NCBI RefSeq assembly: GCF_030408815.1
Contig: NZ_CP047355.1
Coordinates: 930,001 to 994,000 of the forward strand
Source: Corynebacterium freiburgense
GTDB taxonomy: Bacteria > Actinomycetota > Actinomycetes > Mycobacteriales > Mycobacteriaceae
Length of the DNA stretch: 64,000 bases
Direction of reading: 5' to 3'
Shown: piece by piece, positions 16,359-25,462 of the stretch
How positions within the stretch are numbered: position 1 is the stretch's first letter
Layout: every line of letters begins with the position of its first letter
The notes under the pieces: generated by a model
Told to the model about the DNA's origin: nothing
The model's input: the letters and a program-made list of their open reading frames with translations, nothing else
Databases searched by the model: none
Made by a program: the position numbers and the translations under genes

Positions 16359-17762
16359 TTACTTATCGCGGTCTGTATTGCACATGGCCAGTACATCGAG
16401 GCGCTTATCAAGTTCTTCCTCGGTGAGAGTCTTGCCGTCCACAAAGCCCATATCAATTACGGTCTGGCGGATGGTCTTGCCTTCCTTTAGCGCCGTCTTT
16501 GCTACCTTTGCTGCATTCTCATAACCAATTGCGGAGTTTAGTGGGGTCACAATAGATGGGGAAGACTCAGCGAGAGTCTTCATACGCTCAACATTTGGCT
16601 CAATGCCGTCAACCAGTTTCTCCGCGAATACCCGTGAAGTATTTGCAAGCAATTTCGCGGATTCAAGAACATTGCGCGCCATTACTGGGATAAATACATT
16701 GAGTTCGAAGGCGCCCTGTGCGCCGCCAAAAACCACAGCAGCGTCATTGCCTACAACCTGTGCAGCAACCTGGGTGGCGGTTTCACAGAGCACAGGATTC
16801 ACTTTGCCGGGCATAATCGATGAGCCTGGCTGCAGGTCTGGAAGGTGGATTTCCGCAAGACCAGTCAGTGGCCCGGAGCCCATCCAGCGGATATCATTGG
16901 CAATCTTATTAAGCGAAACAGCGATTGTTCGCATAGCGCCAGAGAATTCTACGAGCCCATCACGGTTTGCTTGAGCTTCAAAGTGGTTCTCACATTCGCG
17001 AAGCTCTTTCACATCCGTAAGTTTTACGAGTTCCGCAACAACTTTCGGGCCAAAGTCTGCTGGAGTATTTAGACCCGTACCTACGGCGGTGCCACCGATT
17101 GGAAGTTCACCAAGACGTGGCAGGGTAGCTTCAACGCGTTCGATACCAGCTTCGATTTGGCGGGCGTAGCCAGCGAATTCCTGGCCGAGCGTTACCGGTA
17201 CGGCATCCATAAGGTGGGTGCGGCCCGACTTTACAACACTGCTCCATTCCTTAGCCTTAGCAAGCAGGGAAGTGTGCAGTACCTTCAATCCTGGAATGAG
17301 ATCCTTTACAGCGGCTTCCGTAGCAGCAACATGTGTTGCGGTAGGGAAGGTGTCATTTGAAGACTGCCCCATATTGACATCATCGTTTGGATGAACCTCA
17401 ACACCATTGGCCTTAGCGATAGAAGCAATAACCTCATTGGTGTTCATGTTCGAAGAGGTGCCGGAGCCGGTCTGGAACACGTCAATGGGGAATTCACCGT
17501 TGTGCTTGCCATCTGCAATTTCTTTAGCGGCGGCAATAATGGCGTCTGCCTTTTCTGCTGGCAGTAAACCACGATCCTTATTCACCTGAGCGCAGGCAGC
17601 CTTGAGCAAGCCCATAGCGCGGATCTGCGCGGTTTCCAGTCCACGGCCAGAAATTGGGAAATTCTCGACGGCGCGCTGCGTTTGGGCGCGCCACAGAGCA
17701 TTGACCGGAACTTTTACTTCACCCATGGTGTCGTGCTCAATGCGGAATTCCTGCTCGGTCAT
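16359..17762 (-). CDS. fumC: class II fumarate hydratase
   Basis: The protein has 467 residues. It interconverts fumarate and malate in the TCA cycle. The superfamily signature [11 protein letters not shown] is present, with [15 protein letters not shown] and [17 protein letters not shown] forming the active site. The ATG at 17762 (AGAAGG nine bases upstream) is chosen; a GTG nine bases earlier is possible. It lies downstream of glpX on the same strand but is separated from it by a terminator. Synteny matches fum-glpX (Rv1098c-Rv1099c). Confidence 0.97.
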   Translation of the reverse strand: MTEQEFRIEHDTMGEVKVPVNALWRAQTQRAVENFPISGRGLETAQIRAMGLLKAACAQVNKDRGLLPAEKADAIIAAAKEIADGKHNGEFPIDVFQTGSGTSSNMNTNEVIASIAKANGVEVHPNDDVNMGQSSNDTFPTATHVAATEAAVKDLIPGLKVLHTSLLAKAKEWSSVVKSGRTHLMDAVPVTLGQEFAGYARQIEAGIERVEATLPRLGELPIGGTAVGTGLNTPADFGPKVVAELVKLTDVKELRECENHFEAQANRDGLVEFSGAMRTIAVSLNKIANDIRWMGSGPLTGLAEIHLPDLQPGSSIMPGKVNPVLCETATQVAAQVVGNDAAVVFGGAQGAFELNVFIPVMARNVLESAKLLANTSRVFAEKLVDGIEPNVERMKTLAESSPSIVTPLNSAIGYENAAKVAKTALKEGKTIRQTVIDMGFVDGKTLTEEELDKRLDVLAMCNTDRDK

Positions 17763-17840
17763 ATAGTCCACCTTCTATGTTGCAAGTTCAAGGAAAACGC
17801 CGCGGGTACCACGGCACTGCAACTAGTATGCCTAAAAAGA

Positions 17841-17866
17841 AACGGCACCGTGTGGTCGGTGCCGTT
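17841..17866 (-). terminator. glpX terminator
   Basis: A perfect 10-bp stem (AACGGCACCG / CGGTGCCGTT) with loop TGTGGT is followed on the minus strand by TTTCTTTTTAGG. It stands between glpX and fumC. Confidence 0.88.
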
Positions 17867-17903
17867 CTACCCACTTACTAGTGAGCTAGATCATACATGG
17901 GGG

Positions 17904-18908
17904 TTATTTGCGGGTGTAATCCACAATCGAATATTCCTGCAATTTTGCCAATTTATGGACCGACTCGATATAGCGCACGGTTCCCGACTTCGAACGCATG
18001 ACCAAGGAGCGTGTGGTTGCCCCGTTCTTTCGATAACTAACGCCTCGTAGCATGTCACCATTTGTCACACCAGTGGCAACAAAATAGCAATTATTCGAAG
18101 ACACGAGGTCATCTGTGGTCAACACGCGATCAAGTTCATGTCCAGCATCAAGCGCTTTTTGGATCTCCGCATCATTACGAGGGTACAACTTTCCTTGAAT
18201 TTCTCCACCCATACACTTCATTGCGCATGCCGTAATAATGCCCTCAGGGGTGCCGCCAATGCCCATCATAATATCCACTGAGTTTGTGTCCTGAGCGGCG
18301 GCAACGGCACCCGCGACGTCACCATCGCGAATCAAACGGACCTTTGCGCCAGCGCGACGAATATCAGTAATTAATCCCTCGTGCCGAGGGCGATCAAGTA
18401 CCACAACCGTAACATCAGAAGCGCCAATGCCTTTTGCCTTAGCCACTGCGTTAATATTATGAGCAACTGGCGCCTCAATATCGATGCTACCTGCTGCTTC
18501 AGGGCCTACAGCAATCTTATTCATATAAAACACAGCCGATGGATCATACATGGATCCACGTTCGGCGGCGGCCAAAACAGAAATAGCGTTTGGGCGACCC
18601 TCCGCCATCAATGTAGTGCCATCAACCGGGTCAACAGCAATATCAACCTCGGCGCCCTCACCGGTGCCAACTTCCTCACCGTTATAAAGCATTGGTGCTT
18701 CATCTTTTTCGCCTTCGCCAATAACCACAACACCATGCATATTTACTGAATTGATCAATTTGCGCATAGCGTCAACGGCAGCACCATCACCTTCATTCTT
18801 CATGCCTCGACCAACCCAACGGCCACATGCAAGTGCAGCAGCTTCTGTCACGCGGACCAGTTCCATAGCAAGGTTACGGTCTGGGGCCTCGGGGTGTGGT
18901 GTATTCAT
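17904..18908 (-). CDS. glpX: fructose-1,6-bisphosphatase class II
   Basis: The protein has 334 residues. It hydrolyses fructose-1,6-bisphosphate in gluconeogenesis and is the main FBPase of mycolata. The metal-binding motifs [11 protein letters not shown] and DPVDGTT are intact, as is the substrate segment [14 protein letters not shown] lies nine bases before the ATG at 18908. The neighbours fumC and DUF4245 keep the mycobacterial order. Confidence 0.96.
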   Translation of the reverse strand: MNTPHPEAPDRNLAMELVRVTEAAALACGRWVGRGMKNEGDGAAVDAMRKLINSVNMHGVVVIGEGEKDEAPMLYNGEEVGTGEGAEVDIAVDPVDGTTLMAEGRPNAISVLAAAERGSMYDPSAVFYMNKIAVGPEAAGSIDIEAPVAHNINAVAKAKGIGASDVTVVVLDRPRHEGLITDIRRAGAKVRLIRDGDVAGAVAAAQDTNSVDIMMGIGGTPEGIITACAMKCMGGEIQGKLYPRNDAEIQKALDAGHELDRVLTTDDLVSSNNCYFVATGVTNGDMLRGVSYRKNGATTRSLVMRSKSGTVRYIESVHKLAKLQEYSIVDYTRK

Positions 18909-19390
18909 AACTGGCAGCCTCCTGAAAAGGGCGGGTTCATTTATTCATATTGCGGTATACCCGAACATGCGTCCGGCATAAGCCTGCGTGTTCCATTGTT
19001 GCATTAGTCCCCACCAAAATGCCCCGCTTTTTCCACCCAAATTGGGGCGCCTTTAAACATTTCCCCCAGACAAACCCAAATTCAGGGTGTTCCTCGCGCT
19101 ACAAACGGCACATTCAAAATCAATGAACGGGCTACTAGGGGCTAATTGGGGGCAATAGGGGCGCGATACTGTTTATCTGAGGCAAATGAGCTTATTGCTC
19201 ATGGGGCCAGTTGTGCACCCCGACTCCTTACTCTGATAGGTGCGCCAGTAGGCGTTAGCTTTTTTGAGTGTGGGAGGGTTATTGATTATTTTTTGCGTTT
19301 GGTGCGTGGGGTAGGGATTGGGGCGTGTGTGGACATGTGGGCGCGGAAGGGGCCTGGGCAAGGTCTCGGAAAGTCTGAAGTAGGTCTAAA
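18909..19390. other. intergenic region upstream of glpX
   Basis: The sequence contains no gene that I can support. Near glpX it must hold its promoter. Toward 19300 it becomes G-rich on the plus strand (GGGGTAGGGATTGGGG at 19307-19323), similar in character to the left part of repeat block 1. Confidence 0.5.
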
Positions 19391-19391
19391 C

Positions 19392-19477
19392 AGGCAGATT
19401 TGTGTTGTAGGCTTCTGGTCTTGGGGTGTGAGCTGGGGAAATGCGGTGGTGGGTTGTGGGTGATGTGAAATCTGCCT
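19392..19477 (+). repeat. 86-bp element with inverted terminal repeats, copy 2
   Basis: It is identical in length to copy 1, with the same ends AGGCAGATTT and AAATCTGCCT and only a few internal differences. Confidence 0.82.
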
Positions 19478-19606
19478 GATTTTCGGGTTAGTAGGCTGCT
19501 TTTCCCGAGTTTTTGGAGTGGGGCGGCTGATTTCCAGGGTCTTCGAGTTGATTTCCAGGGGTTTGATAGGCGCACCCTATTGAACTAGTGATGTTTTCAT
19601 ACCTAC

Positions 19607-19652
19607 TGTCACAGATTCCATAAAATCGCCTGAAAAAATGGAATTTGTGACA
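19607..19652. repeat. 46-bp hairpin element, block 2 unit 1
   Basis: TGTCACAGATTCCAT ... ATGGAATTTGTGACA. The centre AAAATCGCCTGAAAAA is the same as block 1 unit 1. Confidence 0.85.
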
Positions 19653-19688
19653 GCAACCAACATTGCGCACAATCGTTGACCTGGGGTT

Positions 19689-19734
19689 TGTCGCAGATTC
19701 CATAAAAACAGCGAAAAAAATGGAATCTGTGACA
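19689..19734. repeat. 46-bp hairpin element, block 2 unit 2
   Basis: TGTCGCAGATTCCAT ... ATGGAATCTGTGACA. The same flanking linkers as block 1 unit 2. Confidence 0.85.
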
Positions 19735-19750
19735 GGTTCCCTACCTATCG

Positions 19751-19796
19751 TGTCGCAGATTCCATAAAATCCGCCGAAAAAATGGAATCTGTGACA
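19751..19796. repeat. 46-bp hairpin element, block 2 unit 3
   Basis: TGTCGCAGATTCCAT ... ATGGAATCTGTGACA. It is preceded by the linker CCCTACCTATCG shared with blocks 1 and 3. Confidence 0.85.
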
Positions 19797-20057
19797 ACAC
19801 GCCCAAACAGCACCCGAAAGGACCAGGTCACCAGGCGCACACAACCAAACCCAAGTCACAAACCCAAGCCAAAACAAGCCCCTCGCCAAGCCGGCCCAGC
19901 GGAATCCGCGCTACCACAACCCCAAAAACCGCAAAAGTCGTACCAGTAACAACAGTTCCCTAAAGTCGGCACCATAAGTCAGCCAAAAAGTACAGTTCCT
20001 CTGTGTTTTCCGTTTTGGGTCATAACCGCTAGTTCGGGTGGATGTTGTGTTCTGTCA

Positions 20058-20063
20058 TACTAT
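20058..20063 (+). promoter_or_regulatory. -10 box giving a probable leaderless mRNA
   Basis: TACTAT ends four bases before the GTG at 20068, so transcription should start at or next to the start codon. No Shine-Dalgarno is present. Confidence 0.5.
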
Positions 20064-20067
20064 TCGG

Positions 20068-20637
20068 GTGGCTGAGAATAAACCTCGTATTTTTCAGGAC
20101 TGGAAAGACATTTCGATGACCTTGATGGTCATGCTGGTGCTGATGTTGCTGTCTGTGGGCTTCACTGGTTTGTGTTCGTTTAATCCGGGGGCTCCGGAGA
20201 ATGGCCCTGTTCGTGCTGTCGACGCGAAACAAGTTTTGAGTCTTGAGGCTCGGGCCATGAATTTTCCAGTTCGAATGCCTGAGGTTCCGGAGGGTTGGGT
20301 TTCTAATTCGGCACGTCGAACGAGTGTGGATCAGAAGCCTGCTCCGGTGGTTGGTTGGGTTACTGCTAGTGGGGCGTATTTGCAGTTGACTCAGACTGGT
20401 GAGCCGGTGGATAGTGCTTTGAAAGTAATGAAGGAAGAGACTATTGAGGTGGATCCGGTGATGGTGGAGGGCTTGTCATTCCGCCATTTTGAACCAGCAG
20501 ATGGTTCTGGCGATGCTATCTGGGTAGCTGATAATGGTGACGCGCGTTTTATTATTGCAGGCACTGCCGGTGACCAGGAGTTTCAGGAACTAGCAAAGGC
20601 GACTATCGCCGCTCAGCCAATTGCTACGACTAGTTAG
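20068..20637 (+). CDS. DUF4245 domain protein, membrane-anchored
   Basis: The protein has 189 residues. It opens AENKPRIFQDWKDISMT, then one transmembrane helix (about 16-38), then an extracytoplasmic domain with FPVRMPEVPEGWVSNSAR and later ATIAAQP, as in the DUF4245 family. It sits beside glpX, as Rv1100 does in M. tuberculosis. The GTG at 20068 fits the family start better than the GTG at 20038 and follows a -10 box by four bases. The function is unknown. Confidence 0.85.
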   Translation: MAENKPRIFQDWKDISMTLMVMLVLMLLSVGFTGLCSFNPGAPENGPVRAVDAKQVLSLEARAMNFPVRMPEVPEGWVSNSARRTSVDQKPAPVVGWVTASGAYLQLTQTGEPVDSALKVMKEETIEVDPVMVEGLSFRHFEPADGSGDAIWVADNGDARFIIAGTAGDQEFQELAKATIAAQPIATTS

Positions 20638-20727
20638 TTTCTGGCTCATCTCTTGCTGGTTTCCGGCCCACCCGGCAACTAAACCCGGCCCACCGCTCCC
20701 AAAACACTCACCCCCAAAACACCCGAC

Positions 20728-20973
20728 CTACTGTTCCTGAGTTTCTGCGCGTCCGATCGCTTCTTCGACTCGGGCGCGGGCTCCGGCGAGGTGTTCTTCA
20801 CAGCGTTTTGCAAGGGCTTCTCCGCGTTCCCAGTAGGCGAGTGATTCATCTAGACTCATTTGCCCAAGCTCCAGGATTTTTACTGTTTCAATGAGTTCGT
20901 CTCGCGCAGCTTCGTAGGAAAGTTGTGCAACGGGTGTGAATTCTTGGGGAGTTCCTGATCCGATTGTGTTCAT
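20728..20973 (-). CDS. xseB: exodeoxyribonuclease VII small subunit
   Basis: The protein has 81 residues and is all-helical. [20 protein letters not shown]...[23 protein letters not shown] is the XseB signature. It binds XseA in the exonuclease VII complex that degrades single-stranded DNA. AAAGGAAC precedes the ATG, 11 bp after the xseA stop codon. Confidence 0.95.
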   Translation of the reverse strand: MNTIGSGTPQEFTPVAQLSYEAARDELIETVKILELGQMSLDESLAYWERGEALAKRCEEHLAGARARVEEAIGRAETQEQ

Positions 20974-20984
20974 GTGTGTTCCTT

Positions 20985-22238
20985 TTAGTTTGATTGTTGG
21001 GTGCCCATAGTTGCGGCGGTGATTGAGCCGTCGCTAATGCGGATTCTTAGTTGGCTGCCGGGTGGGGTTTGTGTAATTGTGGTGACTACTTCTCCGGGGG
21101 TTCCTACTTGCACGATTGCATACCCCCTTGCGAGGGTAGCTGAGGGACCTAGGGTGGATACCCTGGCTCGTAGTGCTGTGATTTCCGTGTCTGCGTGACG
21201 GAGGAGTTGTGTGATGTCTCGGCGCATGAGCCGAATAGCGTGGTCGATTTCTTCTTGGCGGCGGTGAATCGGGGTGTAGGGGTCGGCGAGTACTGGTCGG
21301 CTGCGTATGTTTGCTAATCCTTGCATTTCTCGCTGGACCCATCCACGAAGGGCAGCTGCGGAACGTCCGCGGAGTTCTTGGATAAGGGCACGCTCCATAA
21401 CGACGTCTGGCACCACCCGTTTTGCAGCGTCGGTCGGTGTTGCTGCCCGTAGATCGGCCACATTATCGAGTACGGGATTATCGGGCTCATGTCCGATTGC
21501 AGAGACTACGGGGGTGGTTGCGGCGGATACGGCTCGTTGGAGTGCTTCTTCGGAGAAGGGGAGTAGGTCTTCTACGGAGCCGCCGCCGCGGGCAATAATT
21601 ATAACGTCTACCTCGGGGTTTGCATCGAGTTGTTGGAGTGCGGCTATAACTTCTGGTACGGTTCCTGCGCCTTGTACTGCGGTGTTTATTACTTCAAAGC
21701 GAACTTCCGGCCATCGATCGTGGGCAACACTAAGGACGTCGCGTTCGGCGGCGGATCCTCTGCCGGTAATCAGGCCAATGCATCGCGGTAGGTAGGGGAG
21801 TGGTCGTTTGCGCGCGGCGTCGAAAAGCCCTTCGGCGGCGAGTTTTTTGCGCAATTGTTCTATTCGAGCGAGCAGCTCACCGATTCCTACTGGGCGAATC
21901 TCCGTAGCCCACAGCGAAAACGATCCACGCCCCACGTAAAAAGCAGGTTTGGCGTACACCACTACGCGGTCACCATCGCGTAACGACGTCTCGCGCAGCA
22001 GGGTTGTTGGGCAAGTTACCTGCACACTTGCTTCGGCCTGAGTATCGCGGAGCGTTAAATACGATAACTTCCACGACGGTTTCATATTGACCTGGGTGAG
22101 TTGCCCTTCAACCCAAATATGCCCGAGTCGTTCAATCCACGACTTGACTTTAGAATTCACTTCGCGGACTGGCCACGGGTGCTCAGCAGTATTAGCCACC
22201 TTGAAAAACTCACTTTCTTCATGGGTGAACGCAACCAT
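20985..22238 (-). CDS. xseA: exodeoxyribonuclease VII large subunit
   Basis: The protein has 417 residues. The N-terminal OB-fold ([20 protein letters not shown]) is followed by the catalytic domain with [34 protein letters not shown] and [27 protein letters not shown], then a coiled-coil C-terminus. It processively degrades ssDNA with XseB. It is divergent from ispH with only 29 bp between start codons, so the two promoters overlap into the opposing genes. Confidence 0.96.
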   Translation of the reverse strand: MVAFTHEESEFFKVANTAEHPWPVREVNSKVKSWIERLGHIWVEGQLTQVNMKPSWKLSYLTLRDTQAEASVQVTCPTTLLRETSLRDGDRVVVYAKPAFYVGRGSFSLWATEIRPVGIGELLARIEQLRKKLAAEGLFDAARKRPLPYLPRCIGLITGRGSAAERDVLSVAHDRWPEVRFEVINTAVQGAGTVPEVIAALQQLDANPEVDVIIIARGGGSVEDLLPFSEEALQRAVSAATTPVVSAIGHEPDNPVLDNVADLRAATPTDAAKRVVPDVVMERALIQELRGRSAAALRGWVQREMQGLANIRSRPVLADPYTPIHRRQEEIDHAIRLMRRDITQLLRHADTEITALRARVSTLGPSATLARGYAIVQVGTPGEVVTTITQTPPGSQLRIRISDGSITAATMGTQQSN

Positions 22239-22254
22239 TGTAGGCGGAGTTCGT

Positions 22255-22260
22255 TACTCT
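22255..22260 (+). promoter_or_regulatory. -10 box of ispH, probable leaderless start
   Basis: TACTCT ends seven bases before the ispH ATG and no Shine-Dalgarno is present. Confidence 0.4.
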
Positions 22261-22267
22261 GTATCGC

Positions 22268-23224
22268 ATGACCGCACCTAAGAAAATTTTGTTAGCCGCA
22301 CCCCGTGGCTATTGCGCCGGCGTGGATCGCGCCGTTGAAACTGTGGAACGCGCACTCGAAAAATATGGTGCGCCTGTGTATGTGCGGAAGGAAATCGTTC
22401 ATAACCGCTATGTGGTTGACACCCTTGCGGAGCGTGGCGCCATCTTTGTTGATGAAACCACTGAAGTACCTGAAGGTTCCCATCTTGTCTTCTCTGCGCA
22501 TGGCGTCAGCCCCGCCGTCCATGAAGAAGCTCGGTCCCTTTCCTTGAAAACGCTTGATGCTACCTGTCCGCTTGTTACCAAGGTTCATAATGAGGTGAAG
22601 CGCTTTGCGCGAGATGGCTATCAAATCCTCCTAATTGGACATGAGGGTCATGAAGAGGTTGAGGGCACGGCTGGGGAAGCCCCGGATGTAGTGCATCTTG
22701 TTGATGGTGTGGAATCCGTGGAAACCCTCGAATTCCCCGATAATGAAAAACTTGTTTGGTTATCGCAAACCACATTGTCGGTGGATGAAACCATGGAGAT
22801 TGTGCGCCTGCTAAAGGCGAAATTCCCACACCTGATTGACCCCCCAAGCGACGATATTTGCTACGCCACCCAAAACCGGCAGGTAGCCGTGAAAGCAATT
22901 GCAGAGCGGTGCGAGCTAGTGATTGTTGTGGGTTCGCAAAATTCCTCCAATTCCAAGCGTCTTGTTGAAGTTGCTCTCCAGGGCGGCGCAAACGCGAGTT
23001 ATTTGGTGGATTATGCCTCTCAGGTTGATCCTGCCTGGCTTGAAGGTGTGTCCACTATTGGCATTACTTCGGGTGCTTCGGTGCCGGAAATTTTGGTGCA
23101 AGATGTGCTGAAAATGCTGGCTGAATACGGCTATACCGATGTTGAGGAAGTGACTACCGCAGCGGAGAAACTGGTGTTCTCTCTACCACGCGCTTTGCGG
23201 CCAGCAGATCGTGCGAAACGCTAA
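22268..23224 (+). CDS. ispH: 4-hydroxy-3-methylbut-2-enyl diphosphate reductase
   Basis: The protein has 318 residues. It is a [4Fe-4S] enzyme making IPP and DMAPP, the last step of the MEP isoprenoid route. The three cluster cysteines are in [10 protein letters not shown] (Cys16), [11 protein letters not shown] and [11 protein letters not shown]. The catalytic Glu region [10 protein letters not shown] and [11 protein letters not shown] are present. It supplies the substrate for the prenyl synthase at 5.1 kb. It corresponds to lytB2 in M. tuberculosis by position. Confidence 0.97.
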   Translation: MTAPKKILLAAPRGYCAGVDRAVETVERALEKYGAPVYVRKEIVHNRYVVDTLAERGAIFVDETTEVPEGSHLVFSAHGVSPAVHEEARSLSLKTLDATCPLVTKVHNEVKRFARDGYQILLIGHEGHEEVEGTAGEAPDVVHLVDGVESVETLEFPDNEKLVWLSQTTLSVDETMEIVRLLKAKFPHLIDPPSDDICYATQNRQVAVKAIAERCELVIVVGSQNSSNSKRLVEVALQGGANASYLVDYASQVDPAWLEGVSTIGITSGASVPEILVQDVLKMLAEYGYTDVEEVTTAAEKLVFSLPRALRPADRAKR

Positions 23225-23232
23225 TTGACGCC

Positions 23233-23251
23233 CCCACCTCGCCAGGGTGGG
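23233..23251. terminator. short hairpin between ispH and DUF6542 gene
   Basis: CCCACC / GGTGGG with a 7-nt loop stands between convergent genes. There is no U-tract. Confidence 0.4.
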
Positions 23252-23259
23252 TGTCCAGG

Positions 23260-23889
23260 TTAGCGGTAGAGATCGTCGTGACGGGAATTTGCGCGACGTT
23301 GCTGCATAAGTTCTTGGACAGTGACCTGTGAGGCGCGTGCTCCTCGGGCGCGATGTGTCCGTACTGCGGAGCGTGCCCGTGTTGCTTGTGCAGCGTTTTG
23401 CTGGTTGACTCGTCGCACTTGTTGTTGTTTCACTGCTGTAGTGCGTATCGCGCGGCTTCGGGCTGCGCGAGCTATGAGCCATCGTAAAAAGGCCAGGGCT
23501 ACACAAATGAGTGTGACGGACATTAAAAAGGGGAAGTGTTCCATCAAGGGGTAAACCGCGGTAATAATCTCAGCGCTTGAAACCGCATTATCAGCGCCAG
23601 GTAAAGTTCGGCCGACTGCCCAGGCTGTAAGTGGCATGGCGATGCCAAAGGCCAGTGGAAGCTGCGCTGCGGTAAGAAACAGCCCACGCGGTTCCACTAA
23701 GAGAACCGCAGCAATACTGCCTGCAGCAAAGCACCATAAGAATGCGGCACCCATTTCTTTAAAATTCAGGCTCAACAATGCGCCAGTGACTAGTGAGGCG
23801 AACACAATCGAGGCTGCTGACCAAACGGGAACCCCGAAGCGGGCGGCGGCGGGGAGGCGAGCAGCGGAAGATCGATTACGTTGAGTCAC
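23260..23889 (-). CDS. DUF6542 family membrane protein
   Basis: The protein has 209 residues. Four hydrophobic helices lie between residues about 22 and 140. The C-terminal 60 residues are basic and Arg/Gln-rich (RTTAVKQQQVRRVNQQN...RARG), probably cytoplasmic and possibly nucleic-acid or membrane-surface binding. It is in the position of Rv1111c next to ispH, which belongs to DUF6542. The GTG start at 23889 follows a TAGAAT -10-like box by eight bases, so the mRNA may be leaderless. The function is unknown. Confidence 0.8.
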   Translation of the reverse strand: MTQRNRSSAARLPAAARFGVPVWSAASIVFASLVTGALLSLNFKEMGAAFLWCFAAGSIAAVLLVEPRGLFLTAAQLPLAFGIAMPLTAWAVGRTLPGADNAVSSAEIITAVYPLMEHFPFLMSVTLICVALAFLRWLIARAARSRAIRTTAVKQQQVRRVNQQNAAQATRARSAVRTHRARGARASQVTVQELMQQRRANSRHDDLYR

Positions 23890-23909
23890 GGGGCGTTATT
23901 CTACCGTTA

Positions 23910-25205
23910 TCACGAACGAAATACATGTAGGATGTCTTGAAGCCTGGATAAGCTGGGGGTGAGCGAGCCTTCTCGGCGAGCCGCGCGCATTTTCCGGCCT
24001 GCTTCTTCACCCTCTTGGGCGGTTAATGATCCAACCAATGTGGCGAATTCGATTTCCGCAGCAGTTTTTTCTCCAGAGCGCAGTGCAACGAGGTCACTAA
24101 GGTAGCGCAGTAGAACAGCGAGCATTGCTGCTGTAGGTACCGCAAGGAATGCGCCTACAATGCCGAATAAGCTTCCGCCGAGAGTGACGGAAAGCAGAAT
24201 CACAACGGGGTGGAGGTTCATGGCGCGTGACTGCACCACTGGTTGCAGGATATTTCCTTCAAGCTGTTGCACCAGGATCACTAAACCGAATACTAGGAAC
24301 GCGGTTGTTGGCCCGTGGGATACAAAGGCAATCATTACGGCCAAAGCGCCCGCAACAACGGCGCCGACAATCGGAATAAAGCCAGCAATAAATGTAAGGG
24401 TGCCAAGCGCTAAGGCCATGGGAACGCCGAGCAGTACCAACCCAATGCCGATGCACACGGCGTCGACAAATGAAACAACTGCCTGGGCCCGAATAAAACC
24501 AGCTAACGTAATCCAAGCTCGGGTAAATAATTCGGTGAGATGCCAGCCAACTCGACGTCCAGTCACCGAACGCAACCACGGCATAAACCGGGGGCCGTCC
24601 TTAAGGAAAAAGAATGTAAGCACCAGCATAATGCCCAGGGTGACCAGTACTGACGATGCCACACTAATACCGGCGAAGAGCTCTCCAGCAATAGTGCCAG
24701 ATTGTTGTTGAAGCCAGGTTGCGGCGTCGGAAAACCATCCATTGAGGTCATCACTATTGATATTAAGCGGTGGTCCCTGCAACCATAATTGGAGGCGCTG
24801 CACTCCCTCGAATGCTTGATAAAACAATGTTTGAGATTGATTCACAATACTCGGTGCAATCAAGCCAATAAGGCCGCCGAAAAATGCCAGCGCCCCAAGC
24901 ATTGTAATAATTGCGGAAAGTGCTGGCGGAACACCTCGGCGTTGCATCCAACCTGTAGGCCCCCACAGCACGGACGTCAAAATAAGGGCGAGAAAAATTG
25001 GGAGTAGGCCCCGCCAGAATTTACTCATGACGTACCAAGTCACCCACGATGCCGCCGCAATGACCAGCAGCCGTAGGCACCACCAAGCGAAGGTTTTAAT
25101 GCCATCGGCTATGACCTCAAAACGGTCGATTGCATCATGACCTTCTAGTTCTTGAAACGTCTGGGTGGCCTCACCTCGGAAGTCATTTTCGTTCACAATT
25201 CCCAT
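23910..25205 (-). CDS. AI-2E family transporter
   Basis: The protein has about 432 residues and eight hydrophobic helices. The family pattern is clear: an early pair of helices, IIAPSIVNQSQ-type periplasmic segment, a long amphipathic region, then GTLTFIAGFIPIVGAVVAGALAV and EGNILQPVVQSRAMNLHPVVILLSVTLGGSLFGIVGAFLAVP. Members export small molecules or Na+; the substrate here is unknown. The start is uncertain: ATG 25205, GTG 25196 and an upstream ATG 25253 share a frame. The last overlaps the metS terminator, so a start after the hairpin is favoured. Rv1101c is the positional homologue. Confidence 0.85.
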   Translation of the reverse strand: MGIVNENDFRGEATQTFQELEGHDAIDRFEVIADGIKTFAWWCLRLLVIAAASWVTWYVMSKFWRGLLPIFLALILTSVLWGPTGWMQRRGVPPALSAIITMLGALAFFGGLIGLIAPSIVNQSQTLFYQAFEGVQRLQLWLQGPPLNINSDDLNGWFSDAATWLQQQSGTIAGELFAGISVASSVLVTLGIMLVLTFFFLKDGPRFMPWLRSVTGRRVGWHLTELFTRAWITLAGFIRAQAVVSFVDAVCIGIGLVLLGVPMALALGTLTFIAGFIPIVGAVVAGALAVMIAFVSHGPTTAFLVFGLVILVQQLEGNILQPVVQSRAMNLHPVVILLSVTLGGSLFGIVGAFLAVPTAAMLAVLLRYLSDLVALRSGEKTAAEIEFATLVGSLTAQEGEEAGRKMRAARREGSLTPSLSRLQDILHVFRS

Positions 25206-25223
25206 CTTGCCATTAACATAAGA

Positions 25224-25243
25224 AAGCCTCCCGGAGGAGGCTT
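25224..25243 (-). terminator. metPS terminator
   Basis: A perfect 8-bp stem (AAGCCTCC / GGAGGCTT) with a 4-nt loop is followed on the minus strand by TCTTATG. It lies 20 bases after the metS stop codon and contains a GGAGG in its 3' arm. Confidence 0.65.
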
Positions 25244-25262
25244 CAAAGTTCATTAGGTGTGT

Positions 25263-25433
25263 CTAGTGGTGTTCTTCGTGGGAGATCAGAACATCATCAG
25301 TTGCATATTCGGAATTCCCAAGCACACCTGACATTTCATCTGGGTTACGGCGCAAGGCCAGGATGCTTACCAGCAAACCACCCCAGATAATGACCATAAA
25401 CAGGACCATCATCATAATTGCGACACCAGTCAT
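25263..25433 (-). CDS. metS: MetS small subunit of the methionine/alanine importer
   Basis: The protein has 56 residues. One N-terminal transmembrane helix (VAIMMMVLFMVIIWGGLLVSI) is followed by LRRNPDEMSG and an acidic His-rich tail ending EEHH. The helix plus RRNPDE/MSG pattern is that of the NSS-transporter small subunit that works with MetP in Corynebacterium glutamicum. AAGGAAAT lies about six bases before the ATG. It follows metP by 29 bp, so the two form an operon. Confidence 0.85.
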   Translation of the reverse strand: MTGVAIMMMVLFMVIIWGGLLVSILALRRNPDEMSGVLGNSEYATDDVLISHEEHH

Positions 25434-25462
25434 TGCATTTCCTTTCTTATGGTCGATGTGCG

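Larger units (their letters stand above)
19391..19945 (+). repeat. composite intergenic repeat block, copy 2
   Basis: It is a near-copy of the block at 6540-7160 in the same orientation. It has the 86-bp inverted-end element, the GATAGG/CCTATT mini-hairpin, three hairpins (19607-19652, 19689-19734, 19751-19796), and the same downstream flank with CACCCGAAAGGACCAG and GGAATCCGCGCTACC. The intervening linkers are also the same. Overlapping short frames are not credible genes. Confidence 0.88.

Noticed and set aside
19146..19889. Open frames across repeat block 2 and its left flank
   Set aside because: They have the same repeat origin as in block 1; similarity between frames at the two places comes from the repeat DNA.
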